Program-made: the position numbers and the translations under genes
The notes under the pieces: generated by a model
Database searches by the model: none
Told to the model about the DNA's origin: nothing
What the model saw: the letters and a program-made list of their open reading frames with translations, nothing else
Shown: positions 55,549-64,000 of the stretch, piece by piece
Layout: each line of letters begins with the position of its first letter
Position numbering within the stretch: the first letter of the stretch is position 1
Assembly: GCA_044507625.1 (NCBI GenBank)
Contig: JBIQJE010000013.1
Span: forward strand, 43,539 to 107,538
Origin: Hyphomicrobium_A sp044507625
Lineage (GTDB): Bacteria; Pseudomonadota; Alphaproteobacteria; Rhizobiales; Hyphomicrobiaceae
Direction: 5' to 3'
Length of the DNA stretch: 64,000 nucleotides

Positions 55549-56222
55549 GGCGCGGGTCTCCGGTGATGCAGCGCCGGACTTAGCCGCGGGCGCAATCGCC
55601 TGACAAGGCGCCCGAACGCTTAGCGGTTGCTCCGACGCGGCTAGGATACGCGAGCGCTGTAGAAAAGCCTCCGCCCGATGCCCGCCAGACACAGCCGGGC
55701 GCATTCGATTTACGAAATTGCGACAGATATTCTTCCTGCGGATCAAACGCGGACTTCATTTTTTGCCGCTTCAATCGGCACGACCGGGCCGCTCTGGTGA
55801 CCCGGTCGTCTTCCCCATCAAGGCTCCGGCACTGCCACCGCCGGGGCGCGAAGAGAGGTCGCCCCGCCCCCCGGCGCCTCTCTTTGCATTTCGAGCGCGG
55901 TCCTTTCGGTCGTTCCACAGATGCCCTGCAGTTACCCGGCACTTGCGCTGGAGCGCACCGGCTGAGGCGCCAGCCGGAGGAGGGCTGCTGTTTTATGCGC
56001 GCCCGCGGTGCGCCGAAGTGTTAGGTTGCTGACGCACCACCACCCGAGTCTCAGGCTGATGCGTCCGAAGCGCGGAGTTTTTTTGCGCGTAAAGGTGCAT
56101 CGAATCGATTCTTGCTTCACTGGAGGTTAAGCCGCGCGGAGCGATGTTCGGATGTTCTGTGGACGGACCCGCCAAAGTGGTACGGCGGAAGCGACGTGGT
56201 GCGAAAGGAAGAGGAAACCGAC
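55549..56222. other. Gene-poor region before the polysaccharide deacetylase gene
   Basis: About 670 bases with no gene I can support. Open frames here are in low-complexity GC-rich sequence. The last part (about 56060-56220) has a few AT-rich stretches that may be the promoter of the deacetylase gene. Confidence 0.35.
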
Positions 56223-57098
56223 ATGAAGAAGCTGCTGCTCGTGATCGCGCTCACGCTGCCCGCCGTCGTTGCGAGAGCCGAAACCGGCATCATCCAGGTC
56301 AAGTCGGACCCCGAGGCACCGGCCGCAGTTACAGAACCCGAGGCAGCCCATTGCGCCGATACGCTCGGCGTCTCGCGCACGGTCGAGCTCGACACCGTCG
56401 GCGGCGGCGAATATGGCGACCAGTATCCTCCGAGGCCGCTGCTCGAGAAGGGTGAGGTCATCCTCACCTTCGATGACGGCCCGCATCCGACCGTCACACG
56501 CGAGATCCTGGACGCCCTCGCTGCCCAGTGCACCAAGGCGACCTTCTTCTACGTCGGCAGCATGCTCAAGAATTACCCCGACGTTGCCCGCCAGGTGCAG
56601 GCCGAGGGCCACACCGTCGGAACCCACACCTACAGCCACCGCAATCTCGGCGCATCCTCCATGGGCCAGGCCGAGCAACAGATCGAAAGCACCTTCAACA
56701 TCGCCGAGGCGACCCTGCCCGACGGCGTCGCGCCGTTCTTCCGCTTCCCCTATCTCAGCGATCCCAAGCGCGTGCGCGCCTACCTCGCCAAGCGCAACAT
56801 CGCCACCTTCGGCATCGACGTCGATTCCTGGGACTGGCGCGTACGCACCCCTGAAAAGGTGGTGCAGAACGTCCTCACCGGCCTCGACCGCAAGGGCGGC
56901 GGCATCATCCTCTTCCACGACATTCACGAGCGTACCGCCAAGGCGATCCCGACGGTGCTCGCCGAGCTGAAAGCCCGCGGCTACAAAGTCGTGCACGTCG
57001 TGCCGAAGGAGCGCCTGGAAACCGTTGCCGCCGTCGAGCCGGCGGCTGCCGCGCCGCGCAAGCGCGTGCATCGCAAGCGTCGCGTGGCGAAGCACTAA
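56223..57098 (+). CDS. Exported polysaccharide deacetylase (NodB-like)
   Basis: These enzymes remove acetyl groups from sugars such as those in peptidoglycan or exopolysaccharide. The 291-residue product has a signal peptide (KKLLLVIALTLPAVVARA) and the NodB motifs in order: LTFDDGPHP, HTYSHRNL with the metal His pair, FFRFPYLSD, DVDSWDW and LFHDIH. A basic tail (RKRVHRKRRVAKH) ends the protein. The metal site is complete. The substrate cannot be told. It is one of several envelope-acting enzymes in this window. Confidence 0.92.
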   Translation: MKKLLLVIALTLPAVVARAETGIIQVKSDPEAPAAVTEPEAAHCADTLGVSRTVELDTVGGGEYGDQYPPRPLLEKGEVILTFDDGPHPTVTREILDALAAQCTKATFFYVGSMLKNYPDVARQVQAEGHTVGTHTYSHRNLGASSMGQAEQQIESTFNIAEATLPDGVAPFFRFPYLSDPKRVRAYLAKRNIATFGIDVDSWDWRVRTPEKVVQNVLTGLDRKGGGIILFHDIHERTAKAIPTVLAELKARGYKVVHVVPKERLETVAAVEPAAAAPRKRVHRKRRVAKH

Positions 57099-57172
57099 CG
57101 CCGGCGCGTGCTCTATAGAGCCGCTGAAACTCCCTGGGGCCTACGGCGGGACATTCCAGTCTGGCGACGCAC

Positions 57173-57610
57173 CTATTGCGAAAACAGGCGCAGGAATGCC
57201 TCGACCTTCGCGCGGTCGTGATATTCCTCCGTACGCACGATGAGCCCGTTTTCCACGCGCATGATCATGCGGAAACGACCGCTGAGAATTTCCCCGCTGC
57301 GGCGATGCCGGTACATGAATTCGACCTGGAACCGGACGGCATCGCCATCGGCGCGCATCCCCATCGGCCGGTAGAGCAGATAATCGAACTGCTGGCGCAC
57401 TTTGCGCAGCGCGGCCTCGATATTCGCCCGCCCAACGGTCTCTCCGCCCGTGGGCAACAGATCGTCCGAGAGGTGGAGCGCGTAAACGGCATCCTCGGCA
57501 ACGACCGCGATGGCCCTATCGATCTCTCCCGCAACCCATGCCGAGTTGAATCGGCGAACAATATCAATTGGTGCCTTCCCGGCCAGGGCAGGGGGCTTAT
57601 CCGTGACCAT
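57173..57610 (-). CDS. NTF2-like (SnoaL) family protein
   Basis: The 145-residue product has the cone-shaped NTF2 fold pattern: IDIVRRFNSAWVAGEIDRAI, then VAEDAVYALHLSDDLLP and GRANIEAALRKVRQQF, ending with MIMRVENGLIVRTEEYHDRAKV. The Asp-rich pocket suggests a small-molecule enzyme or binding protein. Function is unknown. The ATG at 57610 has GGAGGG eleven bases upstream. An upstream start could add 23 residues. Confidence 0.75.
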   Translation of the reverse strand: MVTDKPPALAGKAPIDIVRRFNSAWVAGEIDRAIAVVAEDAVYALHLSDDLLPTGGETVGRANIEAALRKVRQQFDYLLYRPMGMRADGDAVRFQVEFMYRHRRSGEILSGRFRMIMRVENGLIVRTEEYHDRAKVEAFLRLFSQ

Positions 57611-58152
57611 CTCTAATATGTCCCTCCGCGAAAATCCCGGAGCCATCTCGAGCGCCAACAGTATTGCGCCCAGACCCAAAACGGCGTGATCCGCAAACCA
57701 TACACGGCTTAGGTCCTCCGAGGTCCAGACATATCATGCAAACTACATAGCACCCCCAGGCGGAAAAGGACCGCCGCGTCGTCTTTCGATTGAGAAATGC
57801 AGCGAGCCGGAAGCGTATTTGCGCGCGTCGGCCGCGCGGGCAGGCTGCGCAGTCTTCGAAACCGGCTGCGAACGCACCGCTTCCCCCACATCATCGCGAT
57901 GCAGGCGAGATCGTGCTCTAGGCTTTCGCGCAGCTTGCATTGGCACCGCGTCGCCCCATCGACGTCCGTTCTTCGCGCCGTGCGCCCGCGCCGATGTCCG
58001 GAGCGGCAGCATCGAGAGCGGCAGCAGCGCGCCTGCGCGATTCGCTATTGCACAGGCTCAACACCCGCGCGCCAGAACGTCCGGCGCCAAGGCACAGCCG
58101 TTTCGCCTGTGATATGATTCACTGCACTGAAGATATCCGAGCCGGGTGTCCC
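57611..58152. other. Gene-poor region
   Basis: About 540 bases with no gene I can support. Open frames are in Arg/Ala-rich translations typical of GC-rich noise. Promoters for the flanking divergent genes are expected here but not clear. Confidence 0.35.
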
Positions 58153-58710
58153 ATGGAACGCAGCTGGAGTTGCCTCGATTGCCAGTTCGAGGGCGCCGAG
58201 CCTCTATGCCTGAGCGCAGACGGCACATGCGATTTCAAGCGCCTGGCGGACGTGCTGCTCAAGATCGCGACGGCCACCGAGCTCACGGGCAACGGCGAGC
58301 GCATGCGCGCCTACGACTGCGTCGACGAGATGGTCCAGACCGCGCCCGAAGCGGCCGTCGCGTTCATCATTGCGGCGCTCGACGAATGCCGTACCGGCGC
58401 GCACGTTGCGCTGCTTGGCGCCGGCGCGCTGGAGACGCTGCTCAGGAGCCACGGCGCCAAGGTCATCGGGCCCCTCGAAGAGGCCGCCGGCAAGCACGCC
58501 AAGATGCGCTATCTGCTTTCCGCGACGTGGGGAGAAGCCTCGATGATTCCCGGCGTCTGGCAGCGTCTCGTTGCGGCGGTCGCACCGGGCCCCGTCATGG
58601 ATGCCGATCCCCGCACCCCCGCCGCGGGGATGCACGACCGCGTGCTCGACGGCGAAGCGCTCGCCGCCATGCTCGCAGAGCCCATGCGCGTGGATGCGGC
58701 TGCGCAATAG
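58153..58710 (+). CDS. Hypothetical protein with a DUF6869-like part
   Basis: The 185-residue product starts with a Cys-rich segment (SWSCLDCQFEG and ADGTCDF) that could bind metal. The C-terminal half resembles DUF6869: LLGAGALETLLRSHGAKVIG, then LEEAAGKHAKMRYLL. Function is unknown. The ATG at 58153 and one at 58114 are both possible; neither has a strong ribosome-binding site. It precedes the UPF0178 gene by 56 bases. Confidence 0.6.
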   Translation: MERSWSCLDCQFEGAEPLCLSADGTCDFKRLADVLLKIATATELTGNGERMRAYDCVDEMVQTAPEAAVAFIIAALDECRTGAHVALLGAGALETLLRSHGAKVIGPLEEAAGKHAKMRYLLSATWGEASMIPGVWQRLVAAVAPGPVMDADPRTPAAGMHDRVLDGEALAAMLAEPMRVDAAAQ

Positions 58711-58766
58711 ATACGGCGCCGGGGTCGCGCTTTGCGTGCGCTGCGATGGACCGCTAAAAGCCGCCC

Positions 58767-59240
58767 ATGAACAGCGCCGCAGCACCATCCGCCATTTACG
58801 TCGATGCCGACGCCTGCCCCGTCAAGGACGAGGCCCTGCGCGTTGCCGAGCGGCACGGCCTCACCCTGCACTTTGTTTCCAATGCATGGATGCGGCTGCC
58901 CGAAAGCCCGCTCGTGAAGCGCATTGTCGTCGCCGAGGGACCGGATGCCGCCGACGACTGGATCGCCGAGCACATCGGTCCGCGCGACATCGCCGTCACC
59001 GCCGACATTCCCCTCGCGGCCCGTTGCCTGAAGAAGGGCGCGCAGGCGATCGGACCCACCGGCAAACCGTTCACTGAAGCGAGCATCGGCATGGCGCTGG
59101 CGATGCGTGAGCTTTCCGCGCACCTGCGCGAGACGGGCGAAAGCAAGGGCTACAACGCCGCCTTCACCCGGCAGGATCGCTCTCGTTTTCTCGAAGCGCT
59201 CGAGCTTGCCGTCCGCCGGGCGCTGAACGCAAACGGCTAG
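58767..59240 (+). CDS. UPF0178 (YaiI/YqxD, DUF188) family protein
   Basis: The 157-residue product matches a conserved family of unknown function with a PIN-like nuclease fold: IYVDADACPVKDEALRVAE at the N-terminus, DDWIAEHI and VTADIPLAARCLKKGAQAIG in the middle, and MRELSAHLRETGE at the end. Acidic residues are placed as in PIN domains. It may be co-transcribed with the gene before it. Confidence 0.93.
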   Translation: MNSAAAPSAIYVDADACPVKDEALRVAERHGLTLHFVSNAWMRLPESPLVKRIVVAEGPDAADDWIAEHIGPRDIAVTADIPLAARCLKKGAQAIGPTGKPFTEASIGMALAMRELSAHLRETGESKGYNAAFTRQDRSRFLEALELAVRRALNANG

Positions 59241-59341
59241 GCATTGTTCTGCCGCTTGTCCGCGCCGCAGGGTTGGCCGATCAGCGGCACTTGGCGATCA
59301 GGCTCCCTGCAACCATCCCTTCATATCGAAGACGCGGAGCA

Positions 59342-60448
59342 TCATCGGCGGGCGTAGACGGGGATGGAGTATTCCGCGGAGAAGCCGCCGAGTCCCGGGG
59401 CGCTGATGACGAGGGCATCCGATGGGTTGGCCGCCGCCAGGTCGCGTCCGATCCGCAGCATCCACCGGATCCCCGCGCCATCGGCATCGATCGCGTATGG
59501 CGGTTGATCCTCGGGGAGCGGAACATCGATTGGAATGATCACATCGCCGTTCTTCATGCGCGTCATGCGATCCCTTTCCAGGGGCCAGCGATGCGCCCAA
59601 AGCGGCGTACGGATCATCTTTTTCGAGCGCCCGCCCTTCGGGGCCGGGATCCACACAACGCTCACCCGCTCGCATGCCACCTCCGCCTCGAGGTGCGCAT
59701 CGTCACGAATCCGCGCGCTGACGCTGCCGCGGAAGCGATCCCCGAGATAGCCGGGCAATGAATCGATGTGCAGCGTCGATGCACCGTAGCGAAACCACCT
59801 GACTGTCGTGGCGATGGCCGCTGCGAGCCCAAGTATTCCCGCCGCCACGAGAAAGACGATCAGAAGACACTGCAGCCACGATTGCCCCACCGCGGCGGCG
59901 ATCGTCTGTAGATTGAAGTCCCAGAGAAAGCCGCAGAAAACCCACCATCCAATTGTCCAAACCCACAGGAAGATGCAGGTGCTCGCCCCGGAGCGGTCCA
60001 CGACCTTACGTTCTGCCCAGGCGTCATCCAGCAGCCACGGCGCGCCCGGGTTCTGCTCGAGCTTCTTCGCCAGCTGTGCCCGACGCGCAGCGCCGACCGC
60101 GAAGAACGAATAGTAGTGCCAGAACCCCGCCGCCGCGAGGCCGGCCCCGAGGGAGAAAATCAGGATAGCGGCGGGCAGATCGAGCTTGCCCTGACGATAG
60201 CTGGTGATCAGGGCGACCTGCGTGACGATGCCGAGCACGATCGCGAGCCCCGCCCCGATGTGCACCAGAGCGGGATTCGGTGGCCCGACGTCTTGCGCCT
60301 GTACCTCCTTCAGCAACTCACGGGAGACTGCCGACGCGCCGGCGTCTTGCCCACGCCTATCTTCTGCAAGCCGCCTATAGCTTGTCCCGACGAAGCCCAG
60401 CGTCCGGCGCCAATCGCGCAGCGCTCTCGCCACCGCTAGCACATCCAT
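59342..60448 (-). CDS. Hypothetical membrane protein with four spans
   Basis: The 368-residue product starts with about 60 soluble residues, then four membrane segments between about residues 65 and 225 (for example IGAGLAIVLGIVTQVALI and CLLIVFLVAAGILGLAAAIA). The last 140 residues are soluble and look beta-rich, with a pattern like LHIDSLPGYLGDRFRG. No family is recognised. The ATG at 60448 is chosen for its GGAG six bases upstream. It is transcribed toward the UPF0178 gene. Confidence 0.7.
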   Translation of the reverse strand: MDVLAVARALRDWRRTLGFVGTSYRRLAEDRRGQDAGASAVSRELLKEVQAQDVGPPNPALVHIGAGLAIVLGIVTQVALITSYRQGKLDLPAAILIFSLGAGLAAAGFWHYYSFFAVGAARRAQLAKKLEQNPGAPWLLDDAWAERKVVDRSGASTCIFLWVWTIGWWVFCGFLWDFNLQTIAAAVGQSWLQCLLIVFLVAAGILGLAAAIATTVRWFRYGASTLHIDSLPGYLGDRFRGSVSARIRDDAHLEAEVACERVSVVWIPAPKGGRSKKMIRTPLWAHRWPLERDRMTRMKNGDVIIPIDVPLPEDQPPYAIDADGAGIRWMLRIGRDLAAANPSDALVISAPGLGGFSAEYSIPVYARR

Positions 60449-60670
60449 CCCAATCTCCGTCCGGTCAGCAGCCACGCGAAGGCGCGCTCACGGGCGGCGA
60501 CCGGCTGCTATCGAGCGCGCGGCCGACGTCGTCTTGCAGCACCCAGCACGTTCCAAGCTTTACGGCGGATCGGTGGGAAACGCACGTTACGGCGGGAACA
60601 GTCCCGGCGAGAAACAGCGTTCTCCCGCCGCCTTGGCGAACCGCCGGCATGGAGAAAACGCTGCGGTCCG

Positions 60671-61405
60671 TTACGTCTTCGGACGATCCGCAAACGAAAT
60701 CCGCGTCGCGCCGATGATGGCGCCCGGCCTCTCTGCCGTGCCAGCCTGCAGCAGCACCACGATGCCATCGTACTGCGCGAAGTCCTGGGCGAGGAGCCGC
60801 GCCTTGATCGGCACACCGCTCCAGGTATCGACGGGGATGATGTCGCGCACGAGGTTCGCGTAGTGCAGGCTCCTGCCGCCGCGCATGGGCACGGTGTGAT
60901 CCTTCATGAACGGCAGCACCGTGATGATCCCGCTCTTCGCGTTGGCGGAGCCCACCCCGCCAACCGACAGATTGATGTGCTTGCCCTCGGCCTTCGCCTC
61001 CACCGGCACCGAAATCACGTTCATCGTCTGCGCGATGCCGTCGCGGATCTCGCGGGCGTCCGAGCCCTGGGCCTCGGCCGCACCGTTGATCATCGCCTGC
61101 GGCGTATAGAGCACGTCCGAATTGCGGCGCTCCGCGTAGGCTGCCTGCCGGTCCGAGAACACCGGCTTGGAGAGCGTATCCTTGCGGCCCGGCCGATCGA
61201 ACGAATCGACCGGCATGACGAGCGTGATGAGATCGGGCTGCTGGGCCAGCTTCGTGAACAGCGCATCCGCCGGTGGGCAGGAGGAGCAGAACGGGCTGGT
61301 GAACAGCTCGAGCACTGCCCGGGGCGCGGCCTGGGCGCTTCCCGCGATCAGCGCAGGCACCGTGGCGAGCGCAGCGGCCGCAGCGGCTAATATCTTCCAA
61401 CGCAT
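60671..61405 (-). CDS. DUF1223 exported thioredoxin-like protein
   Basis: The 244-residue product has a signal peptide (ILAAAAAALATVPALIAG, ending near AQAAP). The DUF1223 domain follows, with VLELFTSPFCSSCPPADAL holding a CxxC-like CSSC, and YTPQAMINGAAEA downstream. The family is thioredoxin-like and probably handles thiols in the periplasm, but its function is not established. It is divergent from uvrB. Confidence 0.88.
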   Translation of the reverse strand: MRWKILAAAAAALATVPALIAGSAQAAPRAVLELFTSPFCSSCPPADALFTKLAQQPDLITLVMPVDSFDRPGRKDTLSKPVFSDRQAAYAERRNSDVLYTPQAMINGAAEAQGSDAREIRDGIAQTMNVISVPVEAKAEGKHINLSVGGVGSANAKSGIITVLPFMKDHTVPMRGGRSLHYANLVRDIIPVDTWSGVPIKARLLAQDFAQYDGIVVLLQAGTAERPGAIIGATRISFADRPKT

Positions 61406-61578
61406 ATGAAATCCTCGCTACCTTGCATAGGCAGTGTTCGCCCTAAAACGCGGCACCGATGGGGCAGCCTGATCCTGGACCGTTAACGGGCCGTGCCATC
61501 GGCGGGCGGATTTTCTCTGCGCAGGGCGCGCTTAGCCCCCCGCTTGAGCGGGAGGGCGACCAGCGCCATATTCCGCCC

Positions 61579-64000
61579 ATGTCTCCTCCCCCCAAGGATC
61601 CAGATCGCATCCCCAAGCCGCGCCCCTCGCGCGTCAGGTCGGGCAAGCCCACGGCCCCGCCGCCCGAAACCGCGGCCGGGACGCCGCAGGTGCGCGCGCG
61701 CGGAAAAGCTGAGCGCAGGTCCGTCGAGGCTGCGCCCGCACGGGAGCCCGATACGCCGGGTATGGGCGAGGCGCCGCAGTCCACCTACGACACGCTGCGC
61801 GCGATCGCCTTCCCTGCCGCGCCTGCCAGAGAGGAAGCCGCCGGCCGCCCGTCCTACGATGGCGAAGCCGAGCGTAAGCCTCTGCCCGCCCTGCGCCAGC
61901 AGGGGCCGCGGCCGCCGTTCGGCGGCGAAGCCCTCGGCCAATACCTCGATGCGCTGCTCGCGAAGCCGGAGCAGCGGTCCGAGCGGGCCCGTGAGATCCT
62001 GCTCAGCCAGCCGATGCTGGCGGAGCATCCGCTCGTCTCCGGCGATCAGCCAGCGTTCACGCCCCACCGGCCGCCACGCCCGGACAAGTCCGAAGGCGGC
62101 GTGCCCTTCAAGATCGTCTCCGAGTATGAGCCCAAGGGCGACCAGCCGACCGCCATCGCCGAGCTCGTCGAAGGCGTGAACCGCCACGAGCGCAGCCAGG
62201 TGCTGCTCGGCGTCACCGGTTCGGGCAAAACCTTCACCATGGCGCAGGTGATCGAGCGCACCCAGCGCCCCGCGCTCATCCTCGCCCCGAACAAGACGCT
62301 GGCCGCGCAGCTCTATGGAGAGTTCAAGAGCTTCTTCCCGGACAATGCCGTCGAGTACTTCGTCTCGTACTACGACTACTACCAGCCGGAAGCGTACGTG
62401 CCGCGCACCGACACCTACATCGAGAAGGAATCCTCGATAAACGAGCAGATCGACCGCATGCGCCATGCCGCAACGCGCGCCCTGCTCGAACGCGACGACG
62501 TGATCATCGTCGCATCCGTTTCGTGCATCTACGGTATCGGCTCGGTCGAGACCTACACCGCCATGACCTTCACCGTTCAGGTGGGGGAGCGGCTGCCCCG
62601 CGACCAGCTCATCGCGGACCTCGTCGCCCTGCACTACCGGCGCAACGACGCCAACTTCGTGCGCGGCTCCTTCCGCGTGCGCGGCGATACCGTCGAGCTG
62701 TTCCCGGCCCACTTGGAGGACCGCGCCTGGCGTATCTCGCTGTTCGGCGACGACGTGGAGAGCATCGTCGAGTTTGATCCGCTCACCGGGCAGAAGTCCG
62801 ACGAGCTGTCGCTCGTGAAGATCTATTCGAACTCCCACTACGTGACGCCGAAGCCGACGCTGCAGCAGGCCATCAAATCCATCAAGACGGAGCTCAAGCA
62901 ACGCCTCGACGAGCTCTACGCCAACGGCAAGCTGCTGGAGGCCCAGCGCCTGGAGCAGCGCACGCTGTTCGACATGGAGATGATGGAAGCGACGGGCTCG
63001 TGCGCGGGCATCGAGAATTATTCGCGCTACCTCACCGGCCGCAAGCCCGGCGATCCCCCGCCCACGCTGTTCGAATATCTGCCCGATAACGCCCTCGTCT
63101 TCATCGACGAAAGCCACGTCACCGTACCGCAGATCGGCGCCATGTTCCGCGGCGACTACCGGCGCAAGGCGACACTCGCCGAATACGGATTCCGCCTGCC
63201 CTCGTGCATGGACAATCGCCCGCTCCGCTTCGAGGAATGGGACGCCATGCGTCCGCAGACTGCGTTCGTCTCCGCGACGCCCGGCGGCTGGGAAATGGAG
63301 GAAACCGGCGGCGCCTTCGTCGAGCAGGTGATCCGCCCGACCGGCCTCACCGATCCGGAAGTCATCATCCGCCCGGCGAAATCCCAGGTCGACGACCTTC
63401 TCTACGACGCGCGCGAGACGGCCAAGCGTGGCTACCGCACCCTCGTCACGACGCTCACCAAGCGCATGGCCGAGGACCTCACCGAATACATGCACGAGGC
63501 CGGCATCCGCGTGCGCTACATGCACTCCGACATCGAGACGCTGGAACGCATCGAGATCATCCGCGACCTGCGCCTCGGCGCCTTCGACGTGCTCATCGGC
63601 ATCAACCTTCTGCGCGAGGGCCTCGACATCCCCGAATGCGGGCTCGTCGCCATCCTGGATGCCGACAAGGAAGGCTTCCTGCGCTCCGAAACCTCGCTCA
63701 TCCAGACCATCGGCCGCGCCGCGCGTAACGTCGACGGCCGCGTCATCCTCTATGCCGACGCCATGACCGGATCGATGGAGCGCGCCATCGCCGAGACCGA
63801 CCGGCGTCGCGAGAAGCAGGTTGCCTACAACGTCGCCCACGGCATCACGCCGGAAAGCGTGAAGAAGAACATCGCCGACGTGCTCGCCTCCGTTTACGAG
63901 CAGGACCACGTCACCGTGGACGTCGGCCTGGCGGATGCGCCCACCGTGGGCCACAACCTCGCGGCCGTCATCGAGGACATGGAGCGGCGCATGCACGAGG
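61579..64000 (+). CDS. uvrB: Excinuclease ABC subunit B, partial
   Basis: UvrB scans and opens damaged DNA in nucleotide excision repair with UvrA and UvrC. The reading frame starts at an ATG at 61579 and runs off the right edge, giving about 807 residues. About 175 low-complexity residues rich in Pro, Arg and Ala precede the normal start (FKIVSEYEPKGDQP). Helicase motifs follow: GVTGSGKT, the beta-hairpin YYDYYQPEAY, IDESHVTVPQIG and QTIGRAARN. The N-terminal extension is common in Hyphomicrobiales UvrB, but it is long here. A later start is possible. Confidence 0.95.
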   Translation, partial: MSPPPKDPDRIPKPRPSRVRSGKPTAPPPETAAGTPQVRARGKAERRSVEAAPAREPDTPGMGEAPQSTYDTLRAIAFPAAPAREEAAGRPSYDGEAERKPLPALRQQGPRPPFGGEALGQYLDALLAKPEQRSERAREILLSQPMLAEHPLVSGDQPAFTPHRPPRPDKSEGGVPFKIVSEYEPKGDQPTAIAELVEGVNRHERSQVLLGVTGSGKTFTMAQVIERTQRPALILAPNKTLAAQLYGEFKSFFPDNAVEYFVSYYDYYQPEAYVPRTDTYIEKESSINEQIDRMRHAATRALLERDDVIIVASVSCIYGIGSVETYTAMTFTVQVGERLPRDQLIADLVALHYRRNDANFVRGSFRVRGDTVELFPAHLEDRAWRISLFGDDVESIVEFDPLTGQKSDELSLVKIYSNSHYVTPKPTLQQAIKSIKTELKQRLDELYANGKLLEAQRLEQRTLFDMEMMEATGSCAGIENYSRYLTGRKPGDPPPTLFEYLPDNALVFIDESHVTVPQIGAMFRGDYRRKATLAEYGFRLPSCMDNRPLRFEEWDAMRPQTAFVSATPGGWEMEETGGAFVEQVIRPTGLTDPEVIIRPAKSQVDDLLYDARETAKRGYRTLVTTLTKRMAEDLTEYMHEAGIRVRYMHSDIETLERIEIIRDLRLGAFDVLIGINLLREGLDIPECGLVAILDADKEGFLRSETSLIQTIGRAARNVDGRVILYADAMTGSMERAIAETDRRREKQVAYNVAHGITPESVKKNIADVLASVYEQDHVTVDVGLADAPTVGHNLAAVIEDMERRMHE

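Noticed and set aside
61483..63996. An 837-codon open frame antisense to uvrB.
   Set aside because: It mirrors a clear uvrB frame and has low-complexity His/Arg/Asp-rich sequence typical of antisense frames in GC-rich DNA.

Overview
This 64 kb window looks like ordinary chromosome from a GC-rich alphaproteobacterium, most likely of the order Hyphomicrobiales and perhaps the Hyphomicrobium/Methyloceanibacter part of it. The evidence is the gene set: a PopZ-like polar organiser, an NDUFA12-type complex I accessory subunit, a DUF2155 protein, 5-aminolevulinate synthase (C4 haem route), an LdtR-type MarR regulator beside an L,D-transpeptidase, and B12-dependent ribonucleotide reductase. No phage, insertion sequence, CRISPR array or plasmid gene was seen. 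The genus is inference.

Layout. 1-9.7 kb: a Sel1-repeat protein (cut by the left edge), ilvD, valS, a very long PopZ homologue, tolC and a pcm-like methyltransferase, all on the minus strand. 9.9-16 kb: an SGNH hydrolase-like protein, tRNA-Cys, a bicupin oxalate decarboxylase, a broken glycosyltransferase, a membrane-anchored nuclease, tRNA-Asn and a zinc alcohol dehydrogenase. 16-27.4 kb: an L,D-transpeptidase, then the tightly packed riboflavin/housekeeping operon nrdR-ribD-ribE-ribB-ribH-nusB-thiL, then glyA, hemA (with a perfect FNR/FixK-type box upstream) and a second L,D-transpeptidase. 27.6-34.5 kb: the ldtR-like regulator, a 3-hydroxyisobutyryl-CoA hydrolase-like enzyme, an extensin-family protein, hemB, two exported EF-hand proteins, DUF2155 and NDUFA12. 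35-42.7 kb: nrdJ, an unknown protein, an RlpA-like protein, a CinA-like protein and sfsA. 42.8-49.2 kb: exported MsrB, DUF1232, exported catalase-like protein, a frameshifted carotenoid oxygenase, crcB with a complete fluoride riboswitch (promoter, aptamer, terminator), and an EF-G paralogue. 49.5-61.4 kb: a looser stretch of small or unknown proteins around an aspartate aminotransferase, including a sortase-like exported protein, a polysaccharide deacetylase, DUF486, NTF2-like, UPF0178 and DUF1223 proteins. 61.6 kb to the end: uvrB, cut by the right edge.

Themes. Haem (hemA, hemB), flavin (rib genes) and envelope remodelling (two YcbB-type L,D-transpeptidases, extensin-like and RlpA-like proteins, a deacetylase) dominate. 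The best regulatory signals are the fluoride riboswitch before crcB, the FNR/FixK box before hemA, and the paired TCCGGA operators before the ldtR-like gene. I did not find a clearly new multigene system. The most open questions are the sortase-like protein, the paired EF-hand proteins, the degenerate GTP cyclohydrolase domain on RibB, and the small unknown genes at 49.9-51.4 kb.
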